64,000 nt of DNA from Bacillus sp. NTK034 (GCF_017303275.1 NZ_JAFKOJ010000003.1:124001-188000); one strand, 5' to 3'; positions 51,690 through 60,440 are shown, counted from the stretch's first letter. Numbers and translations are program-made. Notes: generated by a model not told the origin, from the sequence alone.

Positions 51690-53054
51690 ATGAAGCTGCA
51701 AACCAATCATTTGGGAAATGTGTATCAGTTTAATAATCTGAAAGATTTATTCGCTAAAGCAAATGAAGAAAAGTCAGGGGACCGCCTCGCGGGAATTGCA
51801 GCGGAAACCGTCCAGGAAAGAATCGCAGCAAAATTGGTTCTAAGTCATTTAACCCTATCTGATATCCGCGAAAATCCTATGCTTTCGCCTGAAGAGGATG
51901 AGGTTTCGAGAATTATAGAAAGCGGGATGAATGAACCCGTCTATCAGAGCATAAAAAATTGGTCCGTTGCTGAACTTCGTGAATATATCCTGGACGATGA
52001 CACGACAGGTGAAGATTTAAAAAGAATCAGCAGGGGACTAAACAGTGAGATGATTGCTGCCGCCGCAAAAATCATGTCTAATCTAGATCTTGTTCATGCG
52101 GCAAACAAAATCGAAATACTGTCCAAATGCAATATAACGATTGGATATAAAGGAACATTGGCTTCCCGTCTGCAGCCAAATCATCCAACCGATAATGTGG
52201 ATGGCATGATCGCATCCCTCAAAGAAGGTTTATCCTACGGCATAGGGGATGCAGTGATTGGAATTAATCCTGTGGATGATTCGGTTGAGAGTGTAAAGAG
52301 GCTGCTCCATGCCACACATGCTTTTATCAAAGACTGGGATATTCCAACACAAAACTGTGTGCTTGCGCATGTAACAGCTCAAATGAAGGCAATCGAACAG
52401 GGAGCACCTGCCGATATGATCTTCCAAAGCATAGCTGGGACAGAGGCTGCCAACCGGTCATTCGGAATTACAGCCTCACTTCTTGAGGAAGCAAATGACA
52501 TGGCAAAAACTCTCGGCACCGGGACCGGGCCTCAGCGTTTATATTTTGAAACGGGCCAGGGTTCAGAGCTATCCGCTGAAGCTCACTTTGGAATGGATCA
52601 GATGACACTGGAATCGAGAAATTACGGGTTCGCCCGGCATTATGACCCTTACATCGTAAATACAGTCGTTGGTTTCATTGGACCTGAATATTTGTACAAC
52701 AATAAGCAGGTCATCAGGGCAGGGCTTGAAGATCATTTTATGGGGAAAATGCATGGCATCCCAATGGGTGTTGATATCTGCTACACGAACCATATTAAGG
52801 CCGATCAAAATGATATCGAAGACCTTGGCGTACTGCTGACAGCAGCTGGAGTGAATTTTATTATTGCTGCTCCAATGGGAGATGATTGCATGCTCAATTA
52901 CCAATCCATGAGCTATCATGACGTTGCCACCCTCAGGCAGACGATGAATAAGCAGCCATCTCCAATATTCAGGGATTGGCTTGAGAAAATGGGAATCTTC
53001 GAAAATGGAAAGCTGAGCAAAATCGCTGGTGATCCAACCATTTTTTCACGATAG
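51690..53054 (+). CDS. eutB: ethanolamine ammonia-lyase large subunit, copy 2
   Basis: A 454-residue large subunit with all expected active-site blocks: SRLQPNHPTDN, RLYFETGQGSELSA and NHIKADQND. It is similar to copy 1 along the whole length but clearly diverged, with GVDICYTNH against GIAPTYTNH in the pocket loop and IIAAPMGDDCMLNY against YMGVPGGDDVMLSY. AAAGGAGGG precedes the ATG. Placement between eutA and eutC2 is the standard order in Firmicutes, so this is probably the main enzyme; copy 1 is the added one. Confidence 0.95.
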   Translation: MKLQTNHLGNVYQFNNLKDLFAKANEEKSGDRLAGIAAETVQERIAAKLVLSHLTLSDIRENPMLSPEEDEVSRIIESGMNEPVYQSIKNWSVAELREYILDDDTTGEDLKRISRGLNSEMIAAAAKIMSNLDLVHAANKIEILSKCNITIGYKGTLASRLQPNHPTDNVDGMIASLKEGLSYGIGDAVIGINPVDDSVESVKRLLHATHAFIKDWDIPTQNCVLAHVTAQMKAIEQGAPADMIFQSIAGTEAANRSFGITASLLEEANDMAKTLGTGTGPQRLYFETGQGSELSAEAHFGMDQMTLESRNYGFARHYDPYIVNTVVGFIGPEYLYNNKQVIRAGLEDHFMGKMHGIPMGVDICYTNHIKADQNDIEDLGVLLTAAGVNFIIAAPMGDDCMLNYQSMSYHDVATLRQTMNKQPSPIFRDWLEKMGIFENGKLSKIAGDPTIFSR

Positions 53055-53066
53055 GAGTTGAAATGA

Positions 53067-54083
53067 ATGAATCCTGAATTGATTGAAAAAGTAACACGCC
53101 TTGTAGTGGAAAAACTTCAATCGCAGCAAACCTCTGATGTGAAAGGGCAAGAAAGCAGTGCAGGAGTGAAATTTTGGAACCATACTTCAAAACCCGGCAA
53201 TGAACCATCCAAGATGTCAGTCGAGTTTATCGAGACTGAAAAACAGGATACAGACAGTTTAATAAAAATTAAAAGCTATCATAATGCAAATGACCTTAAA
53301 ATGACCTCACCAGATAAAGCGAGTCATGATAAGACCGAAAGTCATTCACAAAAGACAGGCATTGATAATCCCGCAGATCCAGTTGAACTGGAGGCACTCA
53401 AGAGCAAAACGCCTGCAAGAATCGGGGTGGGAAGAGCAGGTTCAAGACCGAAGACAGACACATGGCTGAAATTCCGCTTCGACCATGCAGCAGCAGTCGA
53501 TGCTGTCTATGGAAATGTTAATGATGAGCTTATAAACCGTCTTGGGCTCTTTAAAGTCAATACGATGGTGAATGAAAAAGAAGTGTACATCCGCAGGCCC
53601 GATTATGGCAGAAAGCTATCAGAGGAAGCCAAAAAAACCATTCTTGCTAAATGCCAAAAGGGACCGGCTGTTCAAATCATCCTGTCTGATGGGCTGAGCT
53701 CAAGTGCCATTGAGGAAAATGCAGAGGATGTATTTTTATCCCTTCAGCAATCCCTTAAAAATTTAGGCCTTGATATGGGGACCCCTTTTTATATCGAAAA
53801 AGGCAGGGTTGCTGTTATGGATGAAGTTGGGGAACTCCTTAAGCCCAAAGTGGTTGTGTTATTGATTGGCGAACGTCCTGGTCTGGTGAGTGCTGAATCA
53901 CTGAGTGCCTACCTTTGCTATGAACCCCGAAAAGGAACGATCGAAGCTGACCGGATGGTAATTTCCAATATACATAAAGGCGGAATCCCTCCTGCTGAGG
54001 CTGGTGCCTATCTCGGGACTGTCATCCAAAAGGTTATAAAGTATGAAGCAAGTGGTGTTTCGCTCGTGAAAAAGGAAGGGTAG
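53067..54083 (+). CDS. eutC: ethanolamine ammonia-lyase small subunit, copy 2, long N terminus
   Basis: A 338-residue small subunit, about 50 residues longer than copy 1. Residues 1-18 (NPELIEKVTRLVVEKLQ) form an amphipathic targeting helix, followed by a polar low-complexity linker to about 110. The catalytic core then starts at KTPARIGVGRAGSRPKT and shows LSDGLSSSAIEENAEDV, LLIGERPGLVSAESLSAYL and NIHKGGIPPAEAGAYL. ATG 53067 is right; an ATG four bases earlier stops after four codons. It is fused end-to-start with eutL (stop then GTG). Confidence 0.93.
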   Translation: MNPELIEKVTRLVVEKLQSQQTSDVKGQESSAGVKFWNHTSKPGNEPSKMSVEFIETEKQDTDSLIKIKSYHNANDLKMTSPDKASHDKTESHSQKTGIDNPADPVELEALKSKTPARIGVGRAGSRPKTDTWLKFRFDHAAAVDAVYGNVNDELINRLGLFKVNTMVNEKEVYIRRPDYGRKLSEEAKKTILAKCQKGPAVQIILSDGLSSSAIEENAEDVFLSLQQSLKNLGLDMGTPFYIEKGRVAVMDEVGELLKPKVVVLLIGERPGLVSAESLSAYLCYEPRKGTIEADRMVISNIHKGGIPPAEAGAYLGTVIQKVIKYEASGVSLVKKEG

Positions 54084-54749
54084 GTGGCTGAAAAAATGGG
54101 ATTAGAACGCATTCACGCTGATATATTGGCTGTTCGGGTGATACCTAATGTGGATCAGGGGCTTGCAAAGCAGTTTCAGCTTCAGCCACATCACCGAAGC
54201 CTGGCCATTTTCACCTCTACAGTCGATGACGTAGGCTATACTGCACTCGATGAAGCGACTAAAAGAGCTGATGTCGAAGTCGTTTATGCCAGGTCTTTTT
54301 ATGGGGGGGCTGCTCATGCTTCTGGGCCATTATCAGGTGAAATGATTGGTATTATGGCAGGGCCTTCTCCTGATGAAGTTAAAAGCGGCATGGAGGCTGT
54401 CCTTCAGACAGCTGAATCCGATGCTTATTTTGAAGCGCTTGATCTGGAAAAAACACATGCCATATACGCACATGTTGTTTCCAGAACAGGTTCCTATCTG
54501 TCAAAGGAAGCAGGCATCAATATCGGAGAGCCTATAGCATATCTAATAGCCCCGCCATTGGAAGCCGTTTATGGACTTGACGCTGCTCTAAAGGCAGCGG
54601 ATGTAGAAATGGTGAAATTTTTCGGGCCACCTTCGGAAACCAACTTTGGCGGAGGGCTGCTGACCGGCTCTCAATCAGCCTGCCAGGCTGCGGCTGATGC
54701 TTTCCGGGATGCCATTATGGAAATTTCTCAGAATCCTATAAAGTACTAA
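54084..54749 (+). CDS. eutL: EutL trimeric shell protein
   Basis: A 221-residue tandem-BMC-domain shell protein that forms trimers with a gated pore. Typical blocks are LAVRVIPNVDQGLAKQFQL (about 16-34), ARSFYGGAAHASGPLSGE and FFGPPSETNFGGGLLTGSQ. GTG 54084 directly follows the eutC2 stop; ATG 54096 is the alternative four codons later. The pore is thought to pass large molecules such as cobalamin or nucleotides. Confidence 0.93.
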   Translation: MAEKMGLERIHADILAVRVIPNVDQGLAKQFQLQPHHRSLAIFTSTVDDVGYTALDEATKRADVEVVYARSFYGGAAHASGPLSGEMIGIMAGPSPDEVKSGMEAVLQTAESDAYFEALDLEKTHAIYAHVVSRTGSYLSKEAGINIGEPIAYLIAPPLEAVYGLDAALKAADVEMVKFFGPPSETNFGGGLLTGSQSACQAAADAFRDAIMEISQNPIKY

Positions 54750-54784
54750 TTCTTTCAAAATATCCCGAAAGGAGCGTGGGAATC

Positions 54785-56314
54785 TTGCAATTTGATCATG
54801 ATCTTCAATCGATGCAGGAAATGCGGAATGCTGTAAAGCTGGCCAAGGAAGCACAGTTAAAGTATATGGCCTTTACTCAGGAGCAGGTCGACGAAATCGT
54901 CAAAAAAGCCGCTGATGCTGCTTATGCCAAGTCACTTTACCTTGCCCGGATGGCGGTAGAGGAAACAGGGATGGGCATAGTCGAGCACAAAAAAATTAAA
55001 AACGAAGTCGGTTCCAAGGCTGTCTATGAGTCTATTAAAGATGAAAAGACTGTAGGCATAATACGTGAGGACCGGGTAAATAAAGTAACAGAAATTGCCT
55101 ATCCTTACGGTGTCATTGCAGGCATCATTCCAACGACCAATCCTACTTCAACAGCCATTTTTAAAGCGCTGATTGCTCTGAAAACAAGAAATGCCATTGT
55201 CGTGAGCCCTCATCCAAGGGCAGTGAAATGTACTGTTGAAGCTTTAAAAATTGTTAATGAAGCAGCCATACAGGCAGGAGCACCTGAAGGATTGATTGGA
55301 TGGATCTCAAAGCCTTCCATGAGTGCAACAAGCGAATTAATGAAGCATCGCGACATCAATCTCATTTTGGCAACAGGCGGCGGCGGACTGGTCAGGGCTG
55401 CGTATAGCTCAGGCAAGCCTGCCTATGGGGTAGGACCTGGAAATGTGCCTTGCTATATAGAAAAGACCGCTAAAATAGCCCAATCGGTAAGTATGATTAT
55501 TGACAGTAAATCTTTTGATAATGGAACGATTTGTGCTACTGAACAATCGATCGTAGTCGATCGCAACATCAAAGAAATGACTATGAGAGAACTCAGAAAT
55601 AATGGGGCTTATATTTTAAATAAGGATGAAAAAGCGGCTTTGGAAAAAGTCATTTCGCCATCACCGGGAAAGCTGAATCCGGATATCGTCGGTCAAAGTG
55701 CTGTTAAAATCGCAGCCATGGCTGGTATCCAAGTCCCTGAAGATACAAGAGTTTTAATTGCTGAAGAAACTGGAGTAGGCAAAGACATACCATTTTCAAT
55801 TGAAAAACTGTCTCCGGTTTTTGCGCTTTATACAGCGGAAAGCTGCCAGGAGGCAAAAGAAATCTGCCTGCAGCTTCTCAATTTGGGCGGAAGAGGGCAT
55901 AGCTTCTCCATTCATACGAATGATGATGCAGTGGCGAAGGATTTTGCCCTGGAAATGCCTGTTTCGAGGATGATGGTCAACACGCTGTCCTCGATTGGTG
56001 CTGTTGGGGCGACAACCGGATTGATGCCATCTCTGACTCTGGGATGCGGTTCATTCGGCGGCAACATTACCTCTGATAATGTGACAGTTCGCCACCTGAT
56101 CAACATTAAAAGAATGGCTTATGGTACGAAAGAAGTCACCATCCCAAAACCGGCAGCACCTTCTTCTATAGCGGAAAAAGAACAAGCCGGCAGCCGGGAT
56201 GTTGATCATATTGTTAGTCAAGTTCTTCAGCAAGTATCGCCAGATGGCGAAGTAGATACAAAGATGATTGCCGACATGGTCAATCAAGTGATGAAAAAAT
56301 ATCAAACTAACTAA
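54785..56314 (+). CDS. eutE: EutE CoA-acylating acetaldehyde dehydrogenase
   Basis: A 509-residue enzyme converting acetaldehyde, NAD and CoA to acetyl-CoA. The catalytic Cys lies in DNGTICATEQS (about 240-250), NAD-binding in AIVVSPHPRAVKCT and IIPTTNPTSTAIFKALIAL (about 109-127). The C terminus is an extra segment (DVDHIVSQVLQQVSPDGE, then KMIADMVNQVMKKYQ) that looks like microcompartment targeting helices. The TTG at 54785 fits the AAAGGAG spacing; the GTG at 54776 is too close. Confidence 0.94.
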   Translation: MQFDHDLQSMQEMRNAVKLAKEAQLKYMAFTQEQVDEIVKKAADAAYAKSLYLARMAVEETGMGIVEHKKIKNEVGSKAVYESIKDEKTVGIIREDRVNKVTEIAYPYGVIAGIIPTTNPTSTAIFKALIALKTRNAIVVSPHPRAVKCTVEALKIVNEAAIQAGAPEGLIGWISKPSMSATSELMKHRDINLILATGGGGLVRAAYSSGKPAYGVGPGNVPCYIEKTAKIAQSVSMIIDSKSFDNGTICATEQSIVVDRNIKEMTMRELRNNGAYILNKDEKAALEKVISPSPGKLNPDIVGQSAVKIAAMAGIQVPEDTRVLIAEETGVGKDIPFSIEKLSPVFALYTAESCQEAKEICLQLLNLGGRGHSFSIHTNDDAVAKDFALEMPVSRMMVNTLSSIGAVGATTGLMPSLTLGCGSFGGNITSDNVTVRHLINIKRMAYGTKEVTIPKPAAPSSIAEKEQAGSRDVDHIVSQVLQQVSPDGEVDTKMIADMVNQVMKKYQTN

Positions 56315-56330
56315 TTAGGAGGAAATAAAA

Positions 56331-56624
56331 ATGGCTAGAGAATTAACTGCATTAGGAATGATTGAAACTAAAGGGCTGGTTGCTTCAGTGGAAGCTGCTG
56401 ACGCGATGGTGAAGGCTGCGAATGTTCATTTGGTTGGAAAGGTGCATGTAGGAGGCGGTATTGTAACAGTCCTTGTGCGCGGTGATGTAGGTGCTGTCAA
56501 AGCGGCAACAGATGCGGGAGCTGCAGCAGCACAGCGTGTTGGAGAATTGAAATCTGTTCATGTCATTCCTCGTCCTCATAACGAATTGGAAAGCATTCTT
56601 CCAAAAATTGATGCCGAGCTTTAA
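56331..56624 (+). CDS. eutM: EutM-type hexameric shell protein
   Basis: A 97-residue single BMC-domain protein ([21 protein letters not shown], then [19 protein letters not shown] and [16 protein letters not shown]). Hexamers tile the flat facets of the shell. TTAGGAGGAAA precedes the ATG. Confidence 0.95.
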   Translation: MARELTALGMIETKGLVASVEAADAMVKAANVHLVGKVHVGGGIVTVLVRGDVGAVKAATDAGAAAAQRVGELKSVHVIPRPHNELESILPKIDAEL

Positions 56625-56654
56625 CACAAGATTACTAAGTTAGGAGCTTAAACC

Positions 56655-57308
56655 ATGAACGAGCAAGCCATTCAATCGATTGTAGAGGAAATCGTCTCAA
56701 GGCTAAAAGGTTCCTCAGGAAAAGATCATTCAATTCCAATGGCTGTCTCTGCCCGGCACTGTCATCTAAGTCAAAGAGATTTGGAGATTCTTTTTGGAAC
56801 AGGCTATCAGCTTACAAAAAAAGCTGATTTATCTCAGCCTGGCCAATTTGCTGCTAATGAAACCATAACCATCGCAGGACCAAGAGGAAGCCTTGAAAAA
56901 GTGCGCATTCTTGGTCCTGCGCGCAATATGACCCAGGTAGAAGTCAGCCGTACAGATTCGATCAAGCTGGGGCTGAAACCCCCGCTTCGCGAATCTGGGA
57001 ATATAGAAGGATCTTCGCCTGTTACACTGATAGGACCCAAGGGCAGCCTATACAAAAAAGAAGGACTGATTATTGCAAAGGCACACATTCATATGGCTCC
57101 GGAAGATGCTGAAGCTTTCGGTGTGGAAAATGGGGAATACGTCACAGTTGAGGCAGAGGGAGAACGTCCAATATCCATTGGAAATGTGTTAATTAGAATC
57201 TCTCCCCGGTATAGACTTGAAATGCATATTGATACTGATGAAGCCAATGCAGGACTGATTGCCGGAAAAACAGCAGGCAGGTTAATAAGGCAAGAGGATC
57301 GCTTATGA
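56655..57308 (+). CDS. pduL: PduL-type phosphotransacylase
   Basis: A 217-residue zinc phosphotransacylase converting acetyl-CoA and phosphate to acetyl-phosphate and CoA; it replaces EutD (Pta type). The first 20 residues (NEQAIQSIVEEIVSRLKG) are a targeting helix. Zinc-binding histidines sit in SARHCHLSQRDLE and KAHIHMAPEDAEAFGV. The recycling of CoA inside the shell depends on it. Its stop overlaps the next ATG by 4 bases. Confidence 0.93.
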   Translation: MNEQAIQSIVEEIVSRLKGSSGKDHSIPMAVSARHCHLSQRDLEILFGTGYQLTKKADLSQPGQFAANETITIAGPRGSLEKVRILGPARNMTQVEVSRTDSIKLGLKPPLRESGNIEGSSPVTLIGPKGSLYKKEGLIIAKAHIHMAPEDAEAFGVENGEYVTVEAEGERPISIGNVLIRISPRYRLEMHIDTDEANAGLIAGKTAGRLIRQEDRL

Positions 57309-57979
57309 TTGACCGGCAGTTAATTGAAAAAATAGTTGAAGAAGTAGTGAAAAATTTATTAGGTGCCAAATCAGCTCCAAATTCAACAATTAAACATAAT
57401 ATCCTCGCAGTCGGGGATTTAGGGAAAGTCGATTCAAATATATTAAAAGTGTTAGAAGAAAACTGGAATGTACTTCCCTATGATTTTAGTGAAGAAGCCC
57501 AGCTTCATACTGTAATGAAGGTTATTTTTCTTGATGCTTCCCAGGACCTATTCGTGAAAGGGGCACTGGGCATTTGTGATACACCGGAAAGCGAGCTTCT
57601 CTCAGCCTGTATTATTGATTATGTCCCTGTCACCTTATTTCCGAAAACAAATCTTTATAAAATCCTGAATGGAGAGAAAAAAACTAACGGAGAGTATTTT
57701 TCAACTCTAATGGAGTATAAGGAAAAGCTGGTAAAGTTCGGGGTTGAAATCAACAGCCTGGAGGATTTTGCAGCTCCAAAGCCTATCAATACTGGTAAGC
57801 CAGACTCAAAGAAGCTGATTACTCAAAGAGATATTCAGGAAAGCAAAATGAATGAAATATTCGCAGATAAACAGACCATTATAACACCTTTAGCACGTGA
57901 TACAGCAAGGGAATTGGGAAAAAGCATTGTTGTTATGGATACAAAAGGGGCTGAAAATACATGGAAATGGGAACGGTAA
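57305..57979 (+). CDS. eut-locus protein of unknown function with targeting helix
   Basis: A 224-residue protein that opens with an amphipathic helix, IDRQLIEKIVEEVVKNLLG, like the cargo around it. The body (about 30-165) has Rossmann-like alternating strands (NILAVGDLGKVDSNIL, KVIFLDASQDLFVKG). The end KLITQRDIQESKMNEIFADKQ and IITPLARDTARELGKS resembles the segment shared by many microcompartment loci. It appears to match the family TIGR02536 (ethanolamine utilisation, hypothetical), which is from memory. Starting on the PduL stop, it is certainly co-translated. It is probably an internal cargo protein. Confidence 0.75.
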   Translation: MIDRQLIEKIVEEVVKNLLGAKSAPNSTIKHNILAVGDLGKVDSNILKVLEENWNVLPYDFSEEAQLHTVMKVIFLDASQDLFVKGALGICDTPESELLSACIIDYVPVTLFPKTNLYKILNGEKKTNGEYFSTLMEYKEKLVKFGVEINSLEDFAAPKPINTGKPDSKKLITQRDIQESKMNEIFADKQTIITPLARDTARELGKSIVVMDTKGAENTWKWER

Positions 57980-58233
57980 TCGGCAATGTATGGGCCACAA
58001 GAAAAGAAGATGATTTAACTGGCCTGAAATTTTTGGTTGTCGAGCCTCATGGACTATCAGCAGAAAAATCATTCGTTGCGGTTGACCGTATTGGGGCAGG
58101 AGTTGGTGATCAAGTTCTCGTTACGCGTGGAAGTTCGGCTTCAAACATGTCCGGGAATTTAAGATTGCCAATTGATGCATTGATTATTGGAATTATCGAT
58201 TCTGTTGATGTTGAAAAGAAAGAGGTGAAATAG
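57961..58233 (+). CDS. eutN: EutN/CcmL-type pentameric vertex protein
   Basis: A 90-residue BMV (EutN_CcmL) protein. GTVIGNVWATRKEDDLTGLKFLVV, then VAVDRIGAGVGDQVLVTRGSSA and IDALIIGIIDSVD, are the family blocks. Pentamers cap the shell vertices. It starts 18 bases before the stop of the previous gene. Confidence 0.93.
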   Translation: MEMGTVIGNVWATRKEDDLTGLKFLVVEPHGLSAEKSFVAVDRIGAGVGDQVLVTRGSSASNMSGNLRLPIDALIIGIIDSVDVEKKEVK

Positions 58234-58234
58234 G

Positions 58235-58621
58235 ATGGCAAGAGCACTTGGCATGATTGAAACAAGAGGGCTGATTGGCTCCATTGAAGCAGCGGATGCC
58301 ATGCTGAAAGCTGCCGATGTTACTTTAGTGAAACAGGAAAAAGTGGACGCCGCCTTAGTCACGGTTTTGGTTCAGGGGGATGTAAGTGCTGTTCAGGCTG
58401 CTGTGGATGCAGGAAAAGAAGCAGCAGCCAGAGTGGGTGAACTCGTGTCAGCACATGTTATACCTCATCCTGATGAAGATATAAAGAAAGCTTTATTAGA
58501 TGACAGGAAACCAAAGGAAATGAAACAAGAAGCAGCTCCTGAACCAATCTCCGTAAAAAAGGGAGCAAGCAAAAAGAAACAGATATCTGCCGAGGAACCA
58601 GATAGCGTTGAAGAAAAATAG
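58235..58621 (+). CDS. BMC shell protein with charged C-terminal tail
   Basis: A 128-residue BMC-domain protein. Residues 1-90 are close to EutM (GMIETRGLIGSIEAADAMLKAA, VLVQGDVSAVQAAVDAG). The tail from about 91 is Lys/Glu-rich (KPKEMKQEAAPEP, GASKKKQISAEEPDS) without a fold I know. EutK of enterobacteria also has a BMC domain plus tail, there a nucleic-acid-binding helix-turn-helix, which is not evident here. It could line the inner face as a scaffold for cargo. Ribosome site AAAGAGGTG. Confidence 0.85.
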   Translation: MARALGMIETRGLIGSIEAADAMLKAADVTLVKQEKVDAALVTVLVQGDVSAVQAAVDAGKEAAARVGELVSAHVIPHPDEDIKKALLDDRKPKEMKQEAAPEPISVKKGASKKKQISAEEPDSVEEK

Positions 58622-58657
58622 AGTACTCCACTAGTATGATGAAATGGAGGAACGGCC

Positions 58658-59608
58658 ATGACTTTTAAGAGAAGAAAGATTGCCGTTATCGGGTCAGGCT
58701 TTACGGGTGCGACGGCAGCACTGATGCTGGCCCAAAAAGAATTGGGAGACATAATCTTAGTTGACATTCCTTCACAGACAAACCCAACAAAAGGCAAAGC
58801 ACTTGATATGCTTGAAGCCGGGCCGGTTCAGCGCTTCAATGCCAGCATAACCGGCACATCAAGCTATGAGGATATTCAAGATGCAGATTTAGTATTGATA
58901 ACAGCTGGAATGCCAAGAAAGCCGGGAATGAGCCGGGACGATCTGGTCGCTGTGAATGAGAAGATTATGATAGAGGTTTCTCAAAATATTAAAACATACG
59001 CCCCGGAAAGCTATATCATTGTCTTAAGTAATCCTGTGGATGCCATGACATATGTCTGCTATAAAACCACTGGTTTTCCGAAGAATCGGGTAATCGGCCA
59101 ATCGGGAGTATTGGATACCGCCCGATTCAATACGTTTGTGGCCCAAGAGCTGGGAGTTTCCATTGAAGATATTTCTGGTTTTGTCCTGGGCGGTCATGGA
59201 GATGACATGGTTCCGCTGGTGAGGTATTCATATGCTGGCGGTATTCCGCTTGAAAAAATTCTCCCTGCCGACCGGATTGAAGCGATTGTGGAAAGAACCA
59301 GAAAAGGCGGAGGAGAAATTGTAAATCTGCTTGGCCAGGGAAGTGCCTATTATGCTCCTGCAGCTTCAATGGTCGAGATGGCTGAAGCGATACTGAAAGA
59401 TAAAAAACGAATCCTGCCTTCAATAGCCTACCTGGAAGGTGAGTATGGATACAGTAACATCTATCTGGGAGTGCCTGCAATCCTGGGCGGAAATGGAATA
59501 GAAAGTGTCATTGAAATTCCATTGACTGCCGATGAAAAAAAAGCCCTTGATCAATCAGTTAAGTCTGTACAAAATGTAATGAGCATACTAGAATCAGCCA
59601 AAGGATAA
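58658..59608 (+). CDS. mdh: malate dehydrogenase (Bacillus Mdh type) at the end of the eut operon
   Basis: A 316-residue NAD-dependent LDH/MDH-superfamily enzyme. The cofactor fold reads [19 protein letters not shown] (about 8-26). The substrate motif is [10 protein letters not shown], whose Arg-Lys-Pro-Gly-Met specifies malate rather than lactate. The catalytic His lies in [14 protein letters not shown]. It is similar to the citric-acid-cycle Mdh of B. subtilis throughout and has no added targeting peptide. ATG follows AAATGGAGG, 36 bases after the shell gene without a terminator between, so it is co-transcribed. Expected in other organisms at this place is an alcohol dehydrogenase recycling NAD. 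A second mdh would be expected elsewhere. Confidence 0.9.
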   Translation: MTFKRRKIAVIGSGFTGATAALMLAQKELGDIILVDIPSQTNPTKGKALDMLEAGPVQRFNASITGTSSYEDIQDADLVLITAGMPRKPGMSRDDLVAVNEKIMIEVSQNIKTYAPESYIIVLSNPVDAMTYVCYKTTGFPKNRVIGQSGVLDTARFNTFVAQELGVSIEDISGFVLGGHGDDMVPLVRYSYAGGIPLEKILPADRIEAIVERTRKGGGEIVNLLGQGSAYYAPAASMVEMAEAILKDKKRILPSIAYLEGEYGYSNIYLGVPAILGGNGIESVIEIPLTADEKKALDQSVKSVQNVMSILESAKG

Positions 59609-59612
59609 GAGG

Positions 59613-59657
59613 GCTGACTTGTGAGAGAATTAGTTCTTCTCATGAGTCAGCTTTTTT
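59613..59657 (+). terminator. intrinsic terminator of the eut operon
   Basis: GCTGACT pairs with AGTCAGC, continued inward by GAGA/TCTC; followed by seven T. Confidence 0.92.
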
Positions 59658-59743
59658 GTATTTTGTTTAAACTGTTCACTTACCGGGTACATTGTATGTA
59701 ACAAGCTTAGCAGCTGCTGACAAAATTTCCAGTAAATAATGAT

Positions 59744-59772
59744 TTGAATAATCTGAAAACTTCTGTTACAAT
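59744..59772 (+). promoter_or_regulatory. sigma-A promoter of the IDEAL-domain gene
   Basis: TTGAAT (59744-59749), 17-base spacer, TACAAT (59767-59772). Confidence 0.65.
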
Positions 59773-59800
59773 AGAAAAAAGGTCAAGGGGTTGATTTTAA

Positions 59801-59992
59801 ATGGAAAAACGTCTACTTAACTCGCCGCAACAGTCTGAGGAAAACGTGTCATTGTTAGCAGAACAAGTCCTAAATCAAGCTCTTAAGGAATACCGAAAAG
59901 AAAAGCTTCGTGAAAAAATTGATGTAGCACTGACTAGCCGAAACAAAGAAGAATTCATCCGCTTAACAGATGAATTAAAAAAGATTTCCTAG
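59801..59992 (+). CDS. IDEAL-domain small protein (YozD-like)
   Basis: A 63-residue cytoplasmic protein. Its C-terminal half, EKIDVALTSRNKEEFIRLTDEL, is the IDEAL domain, a short helical module found in Bacillus proteins such as YpiB and YozD. AAGGGG stands ahead of the ATG. It has its own promoter and terminator. Role unknown; IDEAL domains have been linked to adaptor-type protein contacts. Confidence 0.85.
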   Translation: MEKRLLNSPQQSEENVSLLAEQVLNQALKEYRKEKLREKIDVALTSRNKEEFIRLTDELKKIS

Positions 59993-60014
59993 AACGACCA
60001 AATTAATAATGTAA

Positions 60015-60058
60015 AAAAGGCAGCCTGTTCGAAAGAATGGGGCTGCCTTTTGTTGTTT
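60015..60058 (+). terminator. intrinsic terminator
   Basis: AAAAGGCAGCC pairs with GGCTGCCTTTT (60015-60025, 60041-60051), then GTTGTTT. Confidence 0.92.
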
Positions 60059-60180
60059 CATAATTTTCGAAGTAACTAATTATTGAGAAAGTGATTGAAA
60101 AGCTGCAGTATATTTGCTCACAAAATCAAGAGACTTGCCTTTTCCTAGGAATGAATTTACACAAAATAGTGGGCTTGACT

Positions 60181-60440
60181 CGAAAATGGTAGTTAATCGC
60201 ACAGAATAACGCCGAAATGGAGAGCAGTAAAGCGAAACTGGCAGTTAATCGCATGGAATAACGCCGAAATGGAGCGCAGTAAAGCGAAAATGGTAGTTAA
60301 TCACACAGAATAACGCCGAAATGGAGAGCAGTAAAGCGAAAATGGTAGTTAATCGCATGGATTATCGCCGAAAAAAATAGCAGTAAAGAAAAATGGTAGT
60401 TAATCGCGCAGCATAACGCCGAAATTGAGGGAGCTTGTAT
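60181..60440. repeat. 52-bp tandem repeat array C
   Basis: AGTTAATC recurs at 60191, 60243, 60295, 60347 and 60398 (steps 52, 52, 52, 51). The units contain CGAAAATGGTAGTTAATCGC, then ATAACGCCGAAATGGAG and AGCAGTAAAG. Noncoding, in the 785-base gap between the IDEAL gene and the aminotransferase. From 60456 to about 60600 nothing further is seen. Confidence 0.92.

Noticed and set aside
60181-60440. CRISPR array
   Set aside because: The whole 52-bp unit repeats with scattered changes; there is no constant repeat alternating with unique spacers and no cas genes nearby. The same holds for arrays A and B.
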